A stretch of DNA of 64,000 nucleotides from Ferrimonas gelatinilytica (GCF_039544205.1 NZ_BAABLF010000012.1:25087-89086), one strand, 5' to 3'; shown: positions 23,709 through 32,778, numbered from the stretch's first letter. Numbers and translations: made by a program. The notes: a model not told the origin generated them from the sequence alone.

Positions 23709-24536
23709 TTATACCACCGCCCTGCGAATCTCATCCAGGCAGTCTGGGTCCCCAGGCTCGAACCAATCCAACTCCGGGGCCAGTCCCACCACCTCTCCGA
23801 CGACAATGGCGGCAGGAGAGGGGAGCGTTTCACTGGCCGCCAGTTCCGCCAGGTTGGACAAAGTGCCGATGAGACGCTGCTGGCCCGGCTGGCTGGCCTG
23901 ACCCACGATCGCCACTGGGTAGTCAGGTGACATTCCTGCCTGCAGAAGGCCATCCCGGATGGACGCCGCCCGCTTTTGTCCCATGTAGATAACCAGGGTG
24001 TGGCCGCACGCCACGTAGGGCCGCCAATCCTCTATCTCCGCGCCTCCCTTTCCACGCCCCGTGATCAAGGTAACCCCCTGCGAATGCGCCCTGTGGGTCA
24101 GGGGCATCGCCCCGTAGGCACTGCAGGCGCTGGCAGCCGTCACGCCGGGCACCACTCGATAGGGAACCCCGGCCCTTTTGAGCGCCATCATCTCCTCTCC
24201 AACTCGGGCGAACATCATCGCGTCGCCCCCTTTCAGGCGCACCACGCGACGGCCGCTGACCGCCTTGGCCACCATCACACGCTCGATCTCCCGCTGGTCC
24301 ATGCTATGGGTGCCACACCGCTTACCCACCGGGATCCGTTCCACCCGCTCAGGCAGCAGAGCCAGGATCGCCTCGCTGACCAGCGCATCGTGCAGCACCA
24401 CGTCCGCCTGTTGCAGGGCACTGTAGGCATGTAGGGTCAACAACCCCGGATCGCCCGGGCCGGCGCCCACCAGGACCACCGGCTCAGCCGCCGTGGTAGG
24501 CAGGTTCACCACATCGGATAGAGAGAGTTTGGACAC
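23709..24536 (-). CDS. cobA: Uroporphyrinogen-III C-methyltransferase
   Basis: A 275-residue stand-alone SUMT enzyme that methylates uroporphyrinogen III twice to precorrin-2, on the route to siroheme or cobalamin. VGAGPGDPGLLTLHAYSAL is the SAM-binding start, and VVRLKGGDAMMFARVGEE and PYRVVPGVTAASACSAYGAMPLTHR are diagnostic. It lacks the CysG dehydrogenase/chelatase domain. No nitrite or sulfite reductase genes lie nearby. It converges with the SRPBCC gene. Confidence 0.95.
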   Translation of the reverse strand: MSKLSLSDVVNLPTTAAEPVVLVGAGPGDPGLLTLHAYSALQQADVVLHDALVSEAILALLPERVERIPVGKRCGTHSMDQREIERVMVAKAVSGRRVVRLKGGDAMMFARVGEEMMALKRAGVPYRVVPGVTAASACSAYGAMPLTHRAHSQGVTLITGRGKGGAEIEDWRPYVACGHTLVIYMGQKRAASIRDGLLQAGMSPDYPVAIVGQASQPGQQRLIGTLSNLAELAASETLPSPAAIVVGEVVGLAPELDWFEPGDPDCLDEIRRAVV

Positions 24537-24785
24537 TAAATGGCTCCTTTATTGACCAGAATCCCAGCATAGCGCCACGCTTATTCCTAACTAAATAGCC
24601 TTTGCCATGCACTTATTCAGTTAGGCTATATACTGGCCCTCTCCCTCTCGCGGCGGTGAGAAAAGCGGCGCTTGGTCAAATTCCCCAAACTAAGCCTTGC
24701 GCAGCAACGTAAAATCGATAAACTATGCCGCCGTTGCAGAGTGAATGGAGCCGCCGCTGGTGTGCCCTAAAAGGCTCTGCATTGT

Positions 24786-24877
24786 CGGTCAATGGCGCAG
24801 CTTGGTAGCGCATCCTGATTCTTGGGATGAGTGGACCAGAGGCGACCCGCCTGTTACGGGACCGAATAACAGAACTT
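24786..24877 (+). pseudogene. Decayed tRNA-Pro copy
   Basis: The first part (CGGTCAATGGCGCAGCTTGG then TAGCGCATC) is nearly identical to the intact tRNA-Pro at 24880, including the whole D-arm. After that the anticodon region (CATCC ... GGATG with a nine-base loop) and the T-arm are altered, and no acceptor 3' strand or CCA is present. CTGTTA / TAACAG at 24851-24872 forms a hairpin instead. I read it as a tRNA remnant co-transcribed ahead of the cluster. Confidence 0.65.
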
Positions 24878-24879
24878 GT

Positions 24880-24956
<77 letters not shown>

Positions 24957-24963
24957 CCTTTAT

Positions 24964-25040
<77 letters not shown>

Positions 25041-25080
25041 CATCTCTTCTGCAGCCTTGCCGGGCTGGGAAACATCATCT

Positions 25081-25157
<77 letters not shown>

Positions 25158-25162
25158 CATAA

Positions 25163-25192
25163 GACAAAACCCACCTCTCGGTGGGTTTTGTC
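25163..25192 (+). terminator. Terminator of the tRNA-Pro cluster
   Basis: A perfect 13-bp stem GACAAAACCCACC / GGTGGGTTTTGTC with a four-base loop, starting 5 bp after the last tRNA. Confidence 0.85.
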
Positions 25193-25266
25193 GTTTCTGG
25201 GATTGGCATTTTGCGCACCGTGCACTGCAACAGGGCGCCGTGCTGAACGGCCCCCTTCGCTGAGCG

Positions 25267-26154
25267 TCAGAGGCTACCCAGTGCCGGGATCCTAAAGCGC
25301 TGCTGATCCATCTCCAGCACGATCTCGCTCGGCAGGATCTCCACCACCGTCAATCCGTTCGCCGCCTCATCCCCCTCCTGCAACTCCCGGCCGTTTGCCC
25401 TGAGCCAACGATCTTCCCGCTTGGTCGCATAAACGTGGGCGGTGACGGTCAGGTCCGGCAGGCGCTTCTGGAACGACCAAGGCATCTGTCCCAGTTTGGG
25501 CACGCTGCTGTTGTCCGGCATGGGGGCGGGGGGCTGTGGCTGCCCCTTAGCTTCGGCAAGTTCCCGTTGCACCTGCGCCAATCGACGCTGCAGCTCCGGA
25601 TCCAGAGGGGGCGGCTCCGTACCCGTCACCGCCACCTCGGCCGCCGCAGGCCTGTCGAGCGACTCCGGAAGGACCTCTCCGCCAAGATCCGCCAACACCG
25701 CCTCGAACGCCTGGACCAGGTCCGGCGGACTCACGACGGCTTCCTCCAGCCTATCCGGTGCCGCAGTTTGGGGCCTCGCCTTGGCCACGTGCGCGGAGGG
25801 CGGCGGGATCACGGCCACCGGTAGCCCCGCTAGGGGCACCTCATCGGCGCTGCCGCTCTCCTCGGCGATATCGGAGGGCAGGCTCACCGGCAGTGGCATC
25901 GCAACGCGCTGTGCCAGCTCAATCGAAGATGAGGGCGTGTCCGGAGCCGAAGGGAGACTCGGTTGTGGCAAGTTCCCCAGGGCGGCCGCCAGGCCCGCCC
26001 CAAGCACTCCCCCAACGAAGGGCGCCAACCAAATCCCGCGAAAACGTCGCGATGAGCGAGGCTGGGGCAACGCGGCCAGCATCGCCGGCTCCAGCCCCTC
26101 TTTCAGGGCTTCCCCGTGGCGATGACGGGTGACCGCATCCAGTAGTAACGACAT
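25267..26154 (-). CDS. exeB: GspB/ExeB-like type II secretion assembly protein
   Basis: A 295-residue bitopic inner-membrane protein. A basic cytoplasmic N-terminus precedes one membrane segment at about 42-60 (LAPFVGGVLGAGLAAALG), a long Pro/Ala-rich periplasmic region, a short coiled coil (ELQRRLAQVQRELAEAKG) and the C-terminal GspB domain (WSFQKRLPDLTVTAHVYATKREDRWLRANG). With ExeA, such proteins help insert the type II secretin through the cell wall. Its start overlaps the exeA stop by one base. Confidence 0.86.
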   Translation of the reverse strand: MSLLLDAVTRHRHGEALKEGLEPAMLAALPQPRSSRRFRGIWLAPFVGGVLGAGLAAALGNLPQPSLPSAPDTPSSSIELAQRVAMPLPVSLPSDIAEESGSADEVPLAGLPVAVIPPPSAHVAKARPQTAAPDRLEEAVVSPPDLVQAFEAVLADLGGEVLPESLDRPAAAEVAVTGTEPPPLDPELQRRLAQVQRELAEAKGQPQPPAPMPDNSSVPKLGQMPWSFQKRLPDLTVTAHVYATKREDRWLRANGRELQEGDEAANGLTVVEILPSEIVLEMDQQRFRIPALGSL

Positions 26155-27737
26155 TAATCTCTCCCTCCGATGGACCCGGCTTCGGGCCCGATATCTGTCC
26201 CGAGCCGGGCCGGCTTATTCACTGTCTCAGACAAGCGTGGCCCTTCCTGTCGGCCAAGGAAGCTCAACCATTCCAGGGTCTGGCGTCCTGCCAAACCGTC
26301 TGTGCGCAGCCCCTGGGACTGCTGGAACTCCCTTACCGCCTGATCCAGGGCCAGATCGAATCCCTGCATCAACCGGGGCCTGCGATTTTGCAGCGGTGCC
26401 AATCGATTCTCCAGCCACTGGATCTGTGTCAGGGGGGCATTGGGGCCGATCAGCGCCGGAAGGCCCTGTGGCGGCTGCCACAACAGGGTGTAACGTCCAT
26501 TGAAGCGATGAAGAAAGGCGTCCTGATCAAGCCAAAACTGCTGCTCCCCCATCTGCAGTAACCAGCGACCATCCCGATGCCCAAGCAGGGCGGCGTAACG
26601 CCGATGGTTCTTTTCATCCAGCAGGCCAATCACTGCGGGACGATCCCACTGCAGCAGTTGCTGCCAGCTGGCATCCCCATGCAGGCAAGCCAATTGCTGA
26701 CTCTGGGCGTATTGACAGGGTTGCTCCGCGGGCACCGGCAGGCCCCGGTGGAAAAACAGCGCCTGCATCGCCTGCAACTCGTCGCCGGGCAGATCCGCCA
26801 GCTGGATCTGGGCAACGCTGCGCTGGGGCACCGGCGGCGGTGTCGACCAGCTGGCCTGTACCAGGGTGAACCCCAACAGGGCCGAGGCCGCCGTCGCCGC
26901 CCACCATCCCCAGGGCCGGCGCGAAACCTGTGGGCGGTCCAGCACTTCGGCAGCCGCCTGCTCGACCTCCCTGGCGCCCAGCATCGGCCGCTGGGCGGCA
27001 TAGCCCCCCATCAGCGCCCGTTCACAGATCAGGTTGATCACCCGGGGAACGCCGCCACTGGCCTTGTGCAGTGCCTTGATGGCAGAAGCTTTAAAGAGCG
27101 GTTGCGACCGTCCGGCGATATGCAGACGGTGGCTGACATAGGCTGCCACATCGCTCGGCCCCAGTGGCAGCAGGTGGTAGCGCGCGGTGATCCGCTGAGC
27201 CAGCTGACGCAGCTCCTGACGCCGGAGCAGTGCCTGCAGTTCCGGCTGACCGATCAGGATCACCTGCAGCAGCTTTCTGGTATCGGTCTCCAGGTTGGTA
27301 AGCAACCGCAGCTGCTCGAGGACATCCGCCTTTAGGTGCTGGGCCTCATCGATCACCATCAGGGTCTTGCGACCGGCCTGATGGTTGGCCAACAGGTAGG
27401 CACTGATCTTATCAGTCAACTGCTTCAGGGTCGGCGGCTCATCGTACTGGATCTTGAGCTCATCGCAGAGGGTCGCCAGCAACTCCAGCTCCGTCAGCGC
27501 CGGATTGAGGATAAAGGCCACATCAGTATCGGCGGGCAACTGGGACAGCAGGGTGCGTGAGACCGTGGTTTTGCCTGTCCCAACCTCACCGGTCAATAGC
27601 ACGAACCCCCCGTTCTCGCCCAGGCCATAGGTCAGGTGTGCCAAAGCCTCTCGGTGGCGTGCGCTGAGAAAGAGGAACGCAGGATTGGGGGCGATGGAGA
27701 AGGGGCTGTCATTCAGCCCATAAAACCCTTTGTACAT
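26154..27737 (-). CDS. exeA: ExeA/GspA-like ATPase with peptidoglycan-binding domain
   Basis: A 527-residue protein with an N-terminal AAA ATPase (Walker A GEVGTGKTTVSRTLL at about 51-65, Walker B LMVIDEAQHL), one transmembrane segment near 277-295 (WWAATAASALLGFTLVQA), a Cys-peptidase-like region and a C-terminal peptidoglycan-binding domain (ALDQAVREFQQSQGLRTDGLAGRQTLEWL). This is the ExeA layout, which in Aeromonas is needed for secretin assembly. The rest of the secretion operon is not in this window. Confidence 0.9.
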   Translation of the reverse strand: MYKGFYGLNDSPFSIAPNPAFLFLSARHREALAHLTYGLGENGGFVLLTGEVGTGKTTVSRTLLSQLPADTDVAFILNPALTELELLATLCDELKIQYDEPPTLKQLTDKISAYLLANHQAGRKTLMVIDEAQHLKADVLEQLRLLTNLETDTRKLLQVILIGQPELQALLRRQELRQLAQRITARYHLLPLGPSDVAAYVSHRLHIAGRSQPLFKASAIKALHKASGGVPRVINLICERALMGGYAAQRPMLGAREVEQAAAEVLDRPQVSRRPWGWWAATAASALLGFTLVQASWSTPPPVPQRSVAQIQLADLPGDELQAMQALFFHRGLPVPAEQPCQYAQSQQLACLHGDASWQQLLQWDRPAVIGLLDEKNHRRYAALLGHRDGRWLLQMGEQQFWLDQDAFLHRFNGRYTLLWQPPQGLPALIGPNAPLTQIQWLENRLAPLQNRRPRLMQGFDLALDQAVREFQQSQGLRTDGLAGRQTLEWLSFLGRQEGPRLSETVNKPARLGTDIGPEAGSIGGRD

Positions 27738-27815
27738 GGCGATCTTAGGGAATGGTAGGATGCTCTAAAAGGTACGGTCATACCCGGCCCTTGTCAAAAT
27801 CACGGTATACTCGGA

Positions 27816-27831
27816 CGGTTATCGATAACCG
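27816..27831. promoter_or_regulatory. Perfect 16-bp palindrome upstream of cca
   Basis: CGGTTATCGATAACCG lies 17 bp before the cca start and just after a possible -10 box TATACT (27806-27811). The position in the short leader suggests an operator or a small hairpin; no binding factor is known to me. Confidence 0.45.
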
Positions 27832-27847
27832 CAATTCAGAGGTCTGA

Positions 27848-29083
27848 GTGAAAACGTATCTGGTGGGGGGGGCGGTCCGCGATCAACTTCTGGGCTTACC
27901 GGTCAAAGACCGTGACCACTTGGTGGTCGGGGCCAGCGTCGACGAAATGAAGGCCGCCGGTTACCGGCAGGTGGGTAAGAGTTTCCCGGTCTTTCTCCAT
28001 CCGGAGAGTGGCGAGGAGTACGCCCTGGCCCGCACCGAGCGAAAATCCGGCGTCGGCTACGGCGGTTTTGATTTTGATGCCGCACCGACGGTCACCCTGG
28101 AGGAGGATCTGGTACGCCGGGATCTCACCATCAATGCCATGGCGATGGATGAAGCCGGTACCCTCCACGACCCCCATAACGGCCTGGCGGATCTCCAGGA
28201 TCGAACCCTTCGCCATGTCTCACCCGCCTTCGTGGAAGATCCGCTTCGTGTGCTGCGTATCGCCCGCTTCTGCGCTCGCTTCCACTCCCTCGGCTTTACC
28301 ATCGCAGGGGAGACCCTGGCGTTGATGACCCAGCTCAGTACCAGTGGGGAACTGAGCCACCTCACCGCCGAGCGGGTATGGCAGGAGACCGAGCGGGCTC
28401 TAGGGGAAGCCAGCCCGCAGCAGTATTTCGAGGTGCTGGCCCAGTGTGGTGCCTTTGCGGTGCTGTTTCCCGAGCTGGAGGCGCTGCGCGGTGTTCCGCA
28501 ACCCGAGGCTTACCACGGCGGTTTGGATGCCTGGCAACACACCCTGCTGGCGCTGCAGCAGGCGGCGACGGAGCAAGCGGAGGGACCGGTGCGCTTCGCC
28601 GTGCTCACCCATGATCTGGGTAAGGCACTGACGCCCGAGGCACAGTGGCCCCGCCATATCGGGCATGAGCAGGCCGGCGTTGAGCCACTGCAGCAACTCT
28701 GCCGGCGTCTGAAGGTTCCGAACGAGTGGCGCGACTTGGCCCTTCATGTGTGTGAGCAGCACCTCAAGGTGCACCGCGCCCTGGAGTTGAAACCCTCCAC
28801 CCTGCTGGCGCTATTTGACCGTTGTGATGCCTGGCGCAAACCGGCCCGTTTCCAGCAGCTTCTAACCGCCTGCCGCTTGGACGCCATCGGCCGTCCGGGC
28901 CGCAGCAAGGACCCCTACCCCGCCGAAGACTACCTATCACGCGCCCTGGCTGAGGCGAACCGAATCGACGTCAAAGCGGTGATTGCTGAGGGACACCAGG
29001 GAGCCCAGATCCGTGAAGCGCTGACACAAAGGCGCCTTGAGCGGCTGCAGGTGCTCAAGGCCGAAGCCACCGAAAGGCAGTGA
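27848..29083 (+). CDS. cca: CCA-adding tRNA nucleotidyltransferase with HD domain
   Basis: A 411-residue multifunctional CCA enzyme that builds and repairs the 3' CCA of tRNAs. The GTG start leads directly into the nucleotidyltransferase motif YLVGGAVRDQLLGLPVKDRD, followed by RRDLTINAMAMD and the neck region EDPLRVLRIARFCARF. The C-terminal HD phosphohydrolase domain (FAVLTHDLGKAL, HVCEQHLKVHRA), typical of gammaproteobacterial enzymes, is present. It is divergent from exeAB. Confidence 0.97.
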   Translation: MKTYLVGGAVRDQLLGLPVKDRDHLVVGASVDEMKAAGYRQVGKSFPVFLHPESGEEYALARTERKSGVGYGGFDFDAAPTVTLEEDLVRRDLTINAMAMDEAGTLHDPHNGLADLQDRTLRHVSPAFVEDPLRVLRIARFCARFHSLGFTIAGETLALMTQLSTSGELSHLTAERVWQETERALGEASPQQYFEVLAQCGAFAVLFPELEALRGVPQPEAYHGGLDAWQHTLLALQQAATEQAEGPVRFAVLTHDLGKALTPEAQWPRHIGHEQAGVEPLQQLCRRLKVPNEWRDLALHVCEQHLKVHRALELKPSTLLALFDRCDAWRKPARFQQLLTACRLDAIGRPGRSKDPYPAEDYLSRALAEANRIDVKAVIAEGHQGAQIREALTQRRLERLQVLKAEATERQ

Positions 29084-29103
29084 CCCTTATCGGACCCAAA
29101 GCA

Positions 29104-29131
29104 AAACGGCAGCCCATTCGGGCTGCCGTTT
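29104..29131. terminator. Bidirectional terminator between cca and uppP
   Basis: A 12-bp perfect stem AAACGGCAGCCC / GGGCTGCCGTTT with an ATTC loop between convergent genes. Confidence 0.88.
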
Positions 29132-29165
29132 CTTGCTCTGTCTCTGGCTGAAGCTATCCAGCGCT

Positions 29166-29960
29166 TCAGACGAAGAAGGCAAATAGCACCGCCGCCAGCG
29201 CCAAACGGTAGATCACGAAAGGCATCAGCCCCATGCGGCCAATCGCTTTCAGGAACAGGTGGATACAGGCGTAAGCGGAGATGAAGGCAACCACAAAGCC
29301 CAGCAGCAGCGGGGTCGTGTCCACAGGCTGGGGCGACTGCCACAGACTCAGGGACTCGTAACCACTGGCGGCCAGGGTAATCGGAATCGAGAGCAGGAAG
29401 GAGAAGCGCGCTGCACTCAATCGGGTCATCCCGAGCAGCAGGGCCGCGGTGATGGTCGCACCGGAGCGGGAGGTACCGGGGATCAGCGCCAGCGCCTGGG
29501 CACAACCGATCAGCAGTGCGATCTGCCAGGTTACCTGGGCAAAATCACGGCGCTCGGAGGCAGTGGCATCGGCAAACCAGAGCAGCAGCCCGAAGATCAG
29601 GGTGGTACAGGCGATCACCGTGGTGCTGCGCAACTGGGTGGAGATGATCTCGTTGAAGAACAGTCCGGCCAGGCCAGCCGGAATGGTTGCCAGGACGATC
29701 AGCCACGCCATGCGGCTGTGCTCGTTGTGCCGCCCGACCAAAGAACCAAACCAGTTGCCCAGCAGCAGGGCCACATCACGGCGGAAATAGATGATCACCG
29801 CCGCCAGGGTGCCGGCGTGGGTGATGAGATCAAAGGCCAGGCCCTGGTCCTGCCAACCCAACAACTGGGCAGGGAGGATCAGGTGGGCTGAGCTGGAGAT
29901 AGGTAAAAATTCGGTCAGGCCCTGGATAATGGCCAGGACGATCGCCTGAATGGGATCCAC
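29166..29960 (-). CDS. uppP: Undecaprenyl-diphosphatase UppP (BacA)
   Basis: A 264-residue polytopic enzyme that dephosphorylates undecaprenyl pyrophosphate to recycle the lipid carrier for murein synthesis; overproduction gives bacitracin resistance. The two catalytic motifs are near the N-terminus (GLTEFLPISSSAHLIL) and in the middle (LIPGTSRSGATITAALLLGM). About eight membrane segments are visible. It lies downstream of folB-folK on the same strand, 28 bp after folK. Confidence 0.97.
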   Translation of the reverse strand: MDPIQAIVLAIIQGLTEFLPISSSAHLILPAQLLGWQDQGLAFDLITHAGTLAAVIIYFRRDVALLLGNWFGSLVGRHNEHSRMAWLIVLATIPAGLAGLFFNEIISTQLRSTTVIACTTLIFGLLLWFADATASERRDFAQVTWQIALLIGCAQALALIPGTSRSGATITAALLLGMTRLSAARFSFLLSIPITLAASGYESLSLWQSPQPVDTTPLLLGFVVAFISAYACIHLFLKAIGRMGLMPFVIYRLALAAVLFAFFV

Positions 29961-29988
29961 AGTACCGCTTCCTTTTTAAAGCAAATAT

Positions 29989-30477
29989 TTATTCCGGCCA
30001 GTGAAAGGAAACCGGCCAAAGTTTTTGATGTTTATCGTGATGCTGCCACAGTTCGGCCAATGTTTCAGGCCGGCCCGGCAGGCGCCCCTCGGGCCAAAGC
30101 TGAGCCAGGGGCCAAAGCACAAAGTCGTTGTGAAAGATCTCCGGTCGAGGCAATTCCACCGGCGTGGTGCAGCAAAGCGAACCGTACAGCAGCAGATCGA
30201 GATCCAGCGTTCTGGGGGCAAACTTCTTGGCACCGCGAACCCGGCCGTGGGCCGTCTCTATCGCTTTAAGCTTTGAGACAACCTCCGGCACCGGCAGATC
30301 CGTGTAGGCTTCCGCGACCAGATTCAGGAAGTTGTCGCCATCGAAGCCGACGGCCTCGCTCTCAAACACCTCAGAGATCCGAACGCCCTCGAACGCCCGG
30401 GCCAGGTCATTCAATCCATTGCGAATGTGTCTCTCAGCATCGATGTTGCTGCCGAGACTGATAAAGATCCTTTCCAT
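29989..30477 (-). CDS. folK: 6-hydroxymethyl-7,8-dihydropterin pyrophosphokinase FolK
   Basis: A 162-residue folate-pathway kinase. The N-terminal IFISLGSNIDAERHIRNGL and the signature FAPRTLDLDLLLYG (RTLDLDLL) are diagnostic, and LPRPEIFHNDFVLWPLAQL supplies the C-terminal pterin-binding part. The start shares a base with the folB stop, so the two folate enzymes are translationally coupled. Confidence 0.96.
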   Translation of the reverse strand: MERIFISLGSNIDAERHIRNGLNDLARAFEGVRISEVFESEAVGFDGDNFLNLVAEAYTDLPVPEVVSKLKAIETAHGRVRGAKKFAPRTLDLDLLLYGSLCCTTPVELPRPEIFHNDFVLWPLAQLWPEGRLPGRPETLAELWQHHDKHQKLWPVSFHWPE

Positions 30478-30830
30478 TACGCCATCCGCTCGATGGAGAC
30501 ACCCACGTTGGCCGCGTTGGCCACCGCCCCGGGTTTAGCCACCCGAACACGAGCCCAAGGTACCGAGAAATCCGCAAGCAGCAGGGCGGCGATCTTCTCG
30601 GCGACGGTTTCCACCAACTCGTGGGAGTGTCCCTCGACCAGAGCGGTCACCGCCTTTGAGACGGTGTCATAACAGAGGGCGTGGGCGTAATCATCCCCCT
30701 CGGCAGCACGACGATTGTCCCACCCCATGATCAGATCGATCACCAGCTTCTGCCGGATCTGCTTTTCCCACTCGAACACACCGATAACGGCCTGACATTC
30801 GAGCCCTTCGATAAACACCTGGTCAGTCAT
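30477..30830 (-). CDS. folB: Dihydroneopterin aldolase FolB
   Basis: A 117-residue T-fold enzyme that converts dihydroneopterin to 6-hydroxymethyl-dihydropterin. The start (DQVFIEGLECQAVIGVFEWEKQ) and the catalytic stretch LVEGHSHELVETVAEKIAALLL match the family. It overlaps folK by one base and is divergent from plsY across about 136 bp. Confidence 0.95.
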   Translation of the reverse strand: MTDQVFIEGLECQAVIGVFEWEKQIRQKLVIDLIMGWDNRRAAEGDDYAHALCYDTVSKAVTALVEGHSHELVETVAEKIAALLLADFSVPWARVRVAKPGAVANAANVGVSIERMA

Positions 30831-30885
30831 GTGTTTTCTGGCACTCCGGCTGCGGGTCGGATACCCTATGGTGGCTAACTTTTAC

Positions 30886-30913
30886 GCGTCTCAGACGCTC
30901 TCGTCTCAGACGC
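30886..30913. promoter_or_regulatory. Tandem 11-bp palindromes between folB and plsY
   Basis: The palindrome CGTCTCAGACG occurs twice, at 30887-30897 and 30902-30912, with centres 15 bp apart. The first copy is extended to GCGTCTCAGACGC. The placement between divergent genes suggests a regulator-binding site; the factor is unknown. Confidence 0.5.
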
Positions 30914-30966
30914 CCTGCAAGGCGACGGATGATAGCCTAACTGAATAAGGAAACAAATCGCTTCCT

Positions 30967-31560
30967 ATGACACCCCTGCTCGCCTTCATGTGTCTGATCG
31001 CCTACGCCCTCGGCTCCATCTCCAGTGCCGTTTTGGTCTGCCGACTCTTCTCTCTGCCCGACCCGAGACTCAGCGGCAGCGGTAACCCCGGAGCCACCAA
31101 CGTCCTGCGACTCGGTGGAAGAGGGCCCGCTGCGTTGGTTTTGTTGTTTGATGTGCTCAAGGGCACCCTGCCGGTCTGGAGTGGTTATTTCCTGGGCCTC
31201 TCCCCCCTGGCTCTTGCTGCCGTGGGAATCGCAGCCACGCTCGGGCACATCTATCCCTGCTTCTTTGGCTTCAAGGGCGGCAAGGGGGTCGCTACCGCTT
31301 TCGGGGGAGTTGCCCCCATCGGCTGGGACATGACCGGTGCCGTGCTGCTCACCTGGCTCGCCGTCGCCGTAATCACTCGTTACTCCTCACTGGCCTCTAT
31401 AGTTACCGCCCTGCTTGCCCCGGTGTACGCTTGGTGGTTCAAGGAGCAGTACGCCGTATCAGTAACCCTGCTGTGCGCCCTGATCCTCTATCGCCACCGG
31501 GACAACGTTGTGCGTCTGTGGCGGGGCCAGGAATCCAAGCTCACCGACAAGCGACGCTGA
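30967..31560 (+). CDS. plsY: Glycerol-3-phosphate acyltransferase PlsY
   Basis: A 197-residue inner-membrane enzyme that acylates glycerol 3-phosphate from acyl phosphate, the first step of phospholipid synthesis. The three conserved cytoplasmic motifs are visible: SGSGNPGATNVLR, GHIYPCFFGFKGGKGVAT and the C-terminal YRHRDNVVRLWRGQESK. About five hydrophobic segments separate them. It is divergent from folB, as in E. coli. Confidence 0.96.
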   Translation: MTPLLAFMCLIAYALGSISSAVLVCRLFSLPDPRLSGSGNPGATNVLRLGGRGPAALVLLFDVLKGTLPVWSGYFLGLSPLALAAVGIAATLGHIYPCFFGFKGGKGVATAFGGVAPIGWDMTGAVLLTWLAVAVITRYSSLASIVTALLAPVYAWWFKEQYAVSVTLLCALILYRHRDNVVRLWRGQESKLTDKRR

Positions 31561-31589
31561 GCTTCCGTCGCTCGCCGATCTATCGGCAC

Positions 31590-31619
31590 AAAAAAAGCCC
31601 GGATCCAGTTCCGGGCTTT
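31590..31619. terminator. Bidirectional terminator between plsY and tsaD
   Basis: A 10-bp stem AAAGCCCGGA / TCCGGGCTTT with a six-base loop and a flanking A-run, between convergent genes. Confidence 0.87.
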
Positions 31620-31644
31620 CTCATGGACCTTACTTCGCCCGAGG

Positions 31645-32667
31645 CTATGCCGGCTTTTCACCCGGCGCATGCAACTGATCTAACGGCCAGCGCGGCATAC
31701 CACGAACAGAAAGAGACTCCGATTCCCCCGCCTTGAGCCGCTGCAAGCCGGCGTAGGCGATCATGGCGCCGTTATCGGTACAGAACTCCGGCCGAGGATA
31801 GAACACCGAACCGCCCCGCTTTGCCATCAGGGCCTCCAGTTGCGCCCGCAGGTGCCGGTTGGCGCTCACACCGCCGGCAATCACCAACCGATTCAATCCG
31901 GTTTGCTCAAGGGCTCGACGACACTTTATCGCCAGGGTGTCCACCACTGCATCCTCGAAAGCCCGAGCGATGTCCGCCTTGGCCGACTCCCCGTGCTCGG
32001 CGATGGTGTTGGCGGCAAAGGTCTTGAGCCCGGAGAAGCTGAAGTCCAGTCCGGGTCGATCGCACATCGGGCGGGGAAACTTGAAACGCCCACTGTCGCC
32101 CTGCTCTGCCAGCTTGGAAAGCAGCGGGCCGCCCGGGTAATCGAGCCCCATCAGTTTGGCGGTTTTATCGAATGCCTCGCCGGCGGCGTCATCGATGGAC
32201 TCACCCAAAAGTTGGTAGCGGCCGATACCATCGACCCGAACCAGCTGGGTATGGCCACCGGAGACCAACAGGGCAACGAAGGGGAACTTGGGTGCCTCAG
32301 GTTCCAGCATGGGGGCCAGCAGGTGTCCCTCCATGTGGTGCACCGCCACCGCCGGCACCCCCCAGGCGAAGGCCAGGGCGCGGCCAGCACAGGCCCCCAC
32401 CAGCAACGCCCCCACCAGGCCTGGCCCGGCGGTGTAGGCCACCCCATCGATGTCGGTGCGACTCAGCCCGGCTTCGGCCAGCGCTTCATTGACCAGAGGC
32501 ACCAACTTGCGTACGTGATCCCGGGATGCCAGTTCGGGCACCACACCACCGTAGTCCGCATGCAGTTTTACCTGGCTGTAGAGGGCATGGGCCAGCAACC
32601 CCTGCTGATCGTCATAGATGGCGACACCGGTTTCATCGCAAGAGGTTTCGATCCCCAGAATCCGCAT
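31645..32667 (-). CDS. tsaD: tRNA N6-threonylcarbamoyladenosine transferase subunit TsaD
   Basis: A 340-residue ASKHA-fold protein that, with TsaB and TsaE, transfers threonylcarbamoyl to A37 of ANN-decoding tRNAs. The metal-binding HHMEGH, the N-terminal ILGIETSCDETGVAIYDD and the C-terminal FCTDNGAMIAYAGL are diagnostic. The start at 32667 (MRILGIE) matches other TsaD proteins; six extra upstream codons are ignored. It is divergent from rpsU, the conserved gammaproteobacterial arrangement. Confidence 0.97.
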   Translation of the reverse strand: MRILGIETSCDETGVAIYDDQQGLLAHALYSQVKLHADYGGVVPELASRDHVRKLVPLVNEALAEAGLSRTDIDGVAYTAGPGLVGALLVGACAGRALAFAWGVPAVAVHHMEGHLLAPMLEPEAPKFPFVALLVSGGHTQLVRVDGIGRYQLLGESIDDAAGEAFDKTAKLMGLDYPGGPLLSKLAEQGDSGRFKFPRPMCDRPGLDFSFSGLKTFAANTIAEHGESAKADIARAFEDAVVDTLAIKCRRALEQTGLNRLVIAGGVSANRHLRAQLEALMAKRGGSVFYPRPEFCTDNGAMIAYAGLQRLKAGESESLSVRGMPRWPLDQLHAPGEKPA

Positions 32668-32748
32668 GCTAAACTCTCTCGTCATTGCAAAATTTGGCGC
32701 AATTCTAGCGCTGCGAATCGTCAGTGACCAGTCTTGGTCGTATCGGAC

Positions 32749-32778
32749 TTTACAAGCCCGATACTATCAGAGTAGAAT
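32749..32778 (+). promoter_or_regulatory. Sigma-70 promoter of the rpsU-yqeY-dnaG-rpoD operon
   Basis: TTTACA (32749-32754), an 18-bp spacer and TAGAAT (32773-32778) lie 75 bp before the rpsU ATG. Confidence 0.65.
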
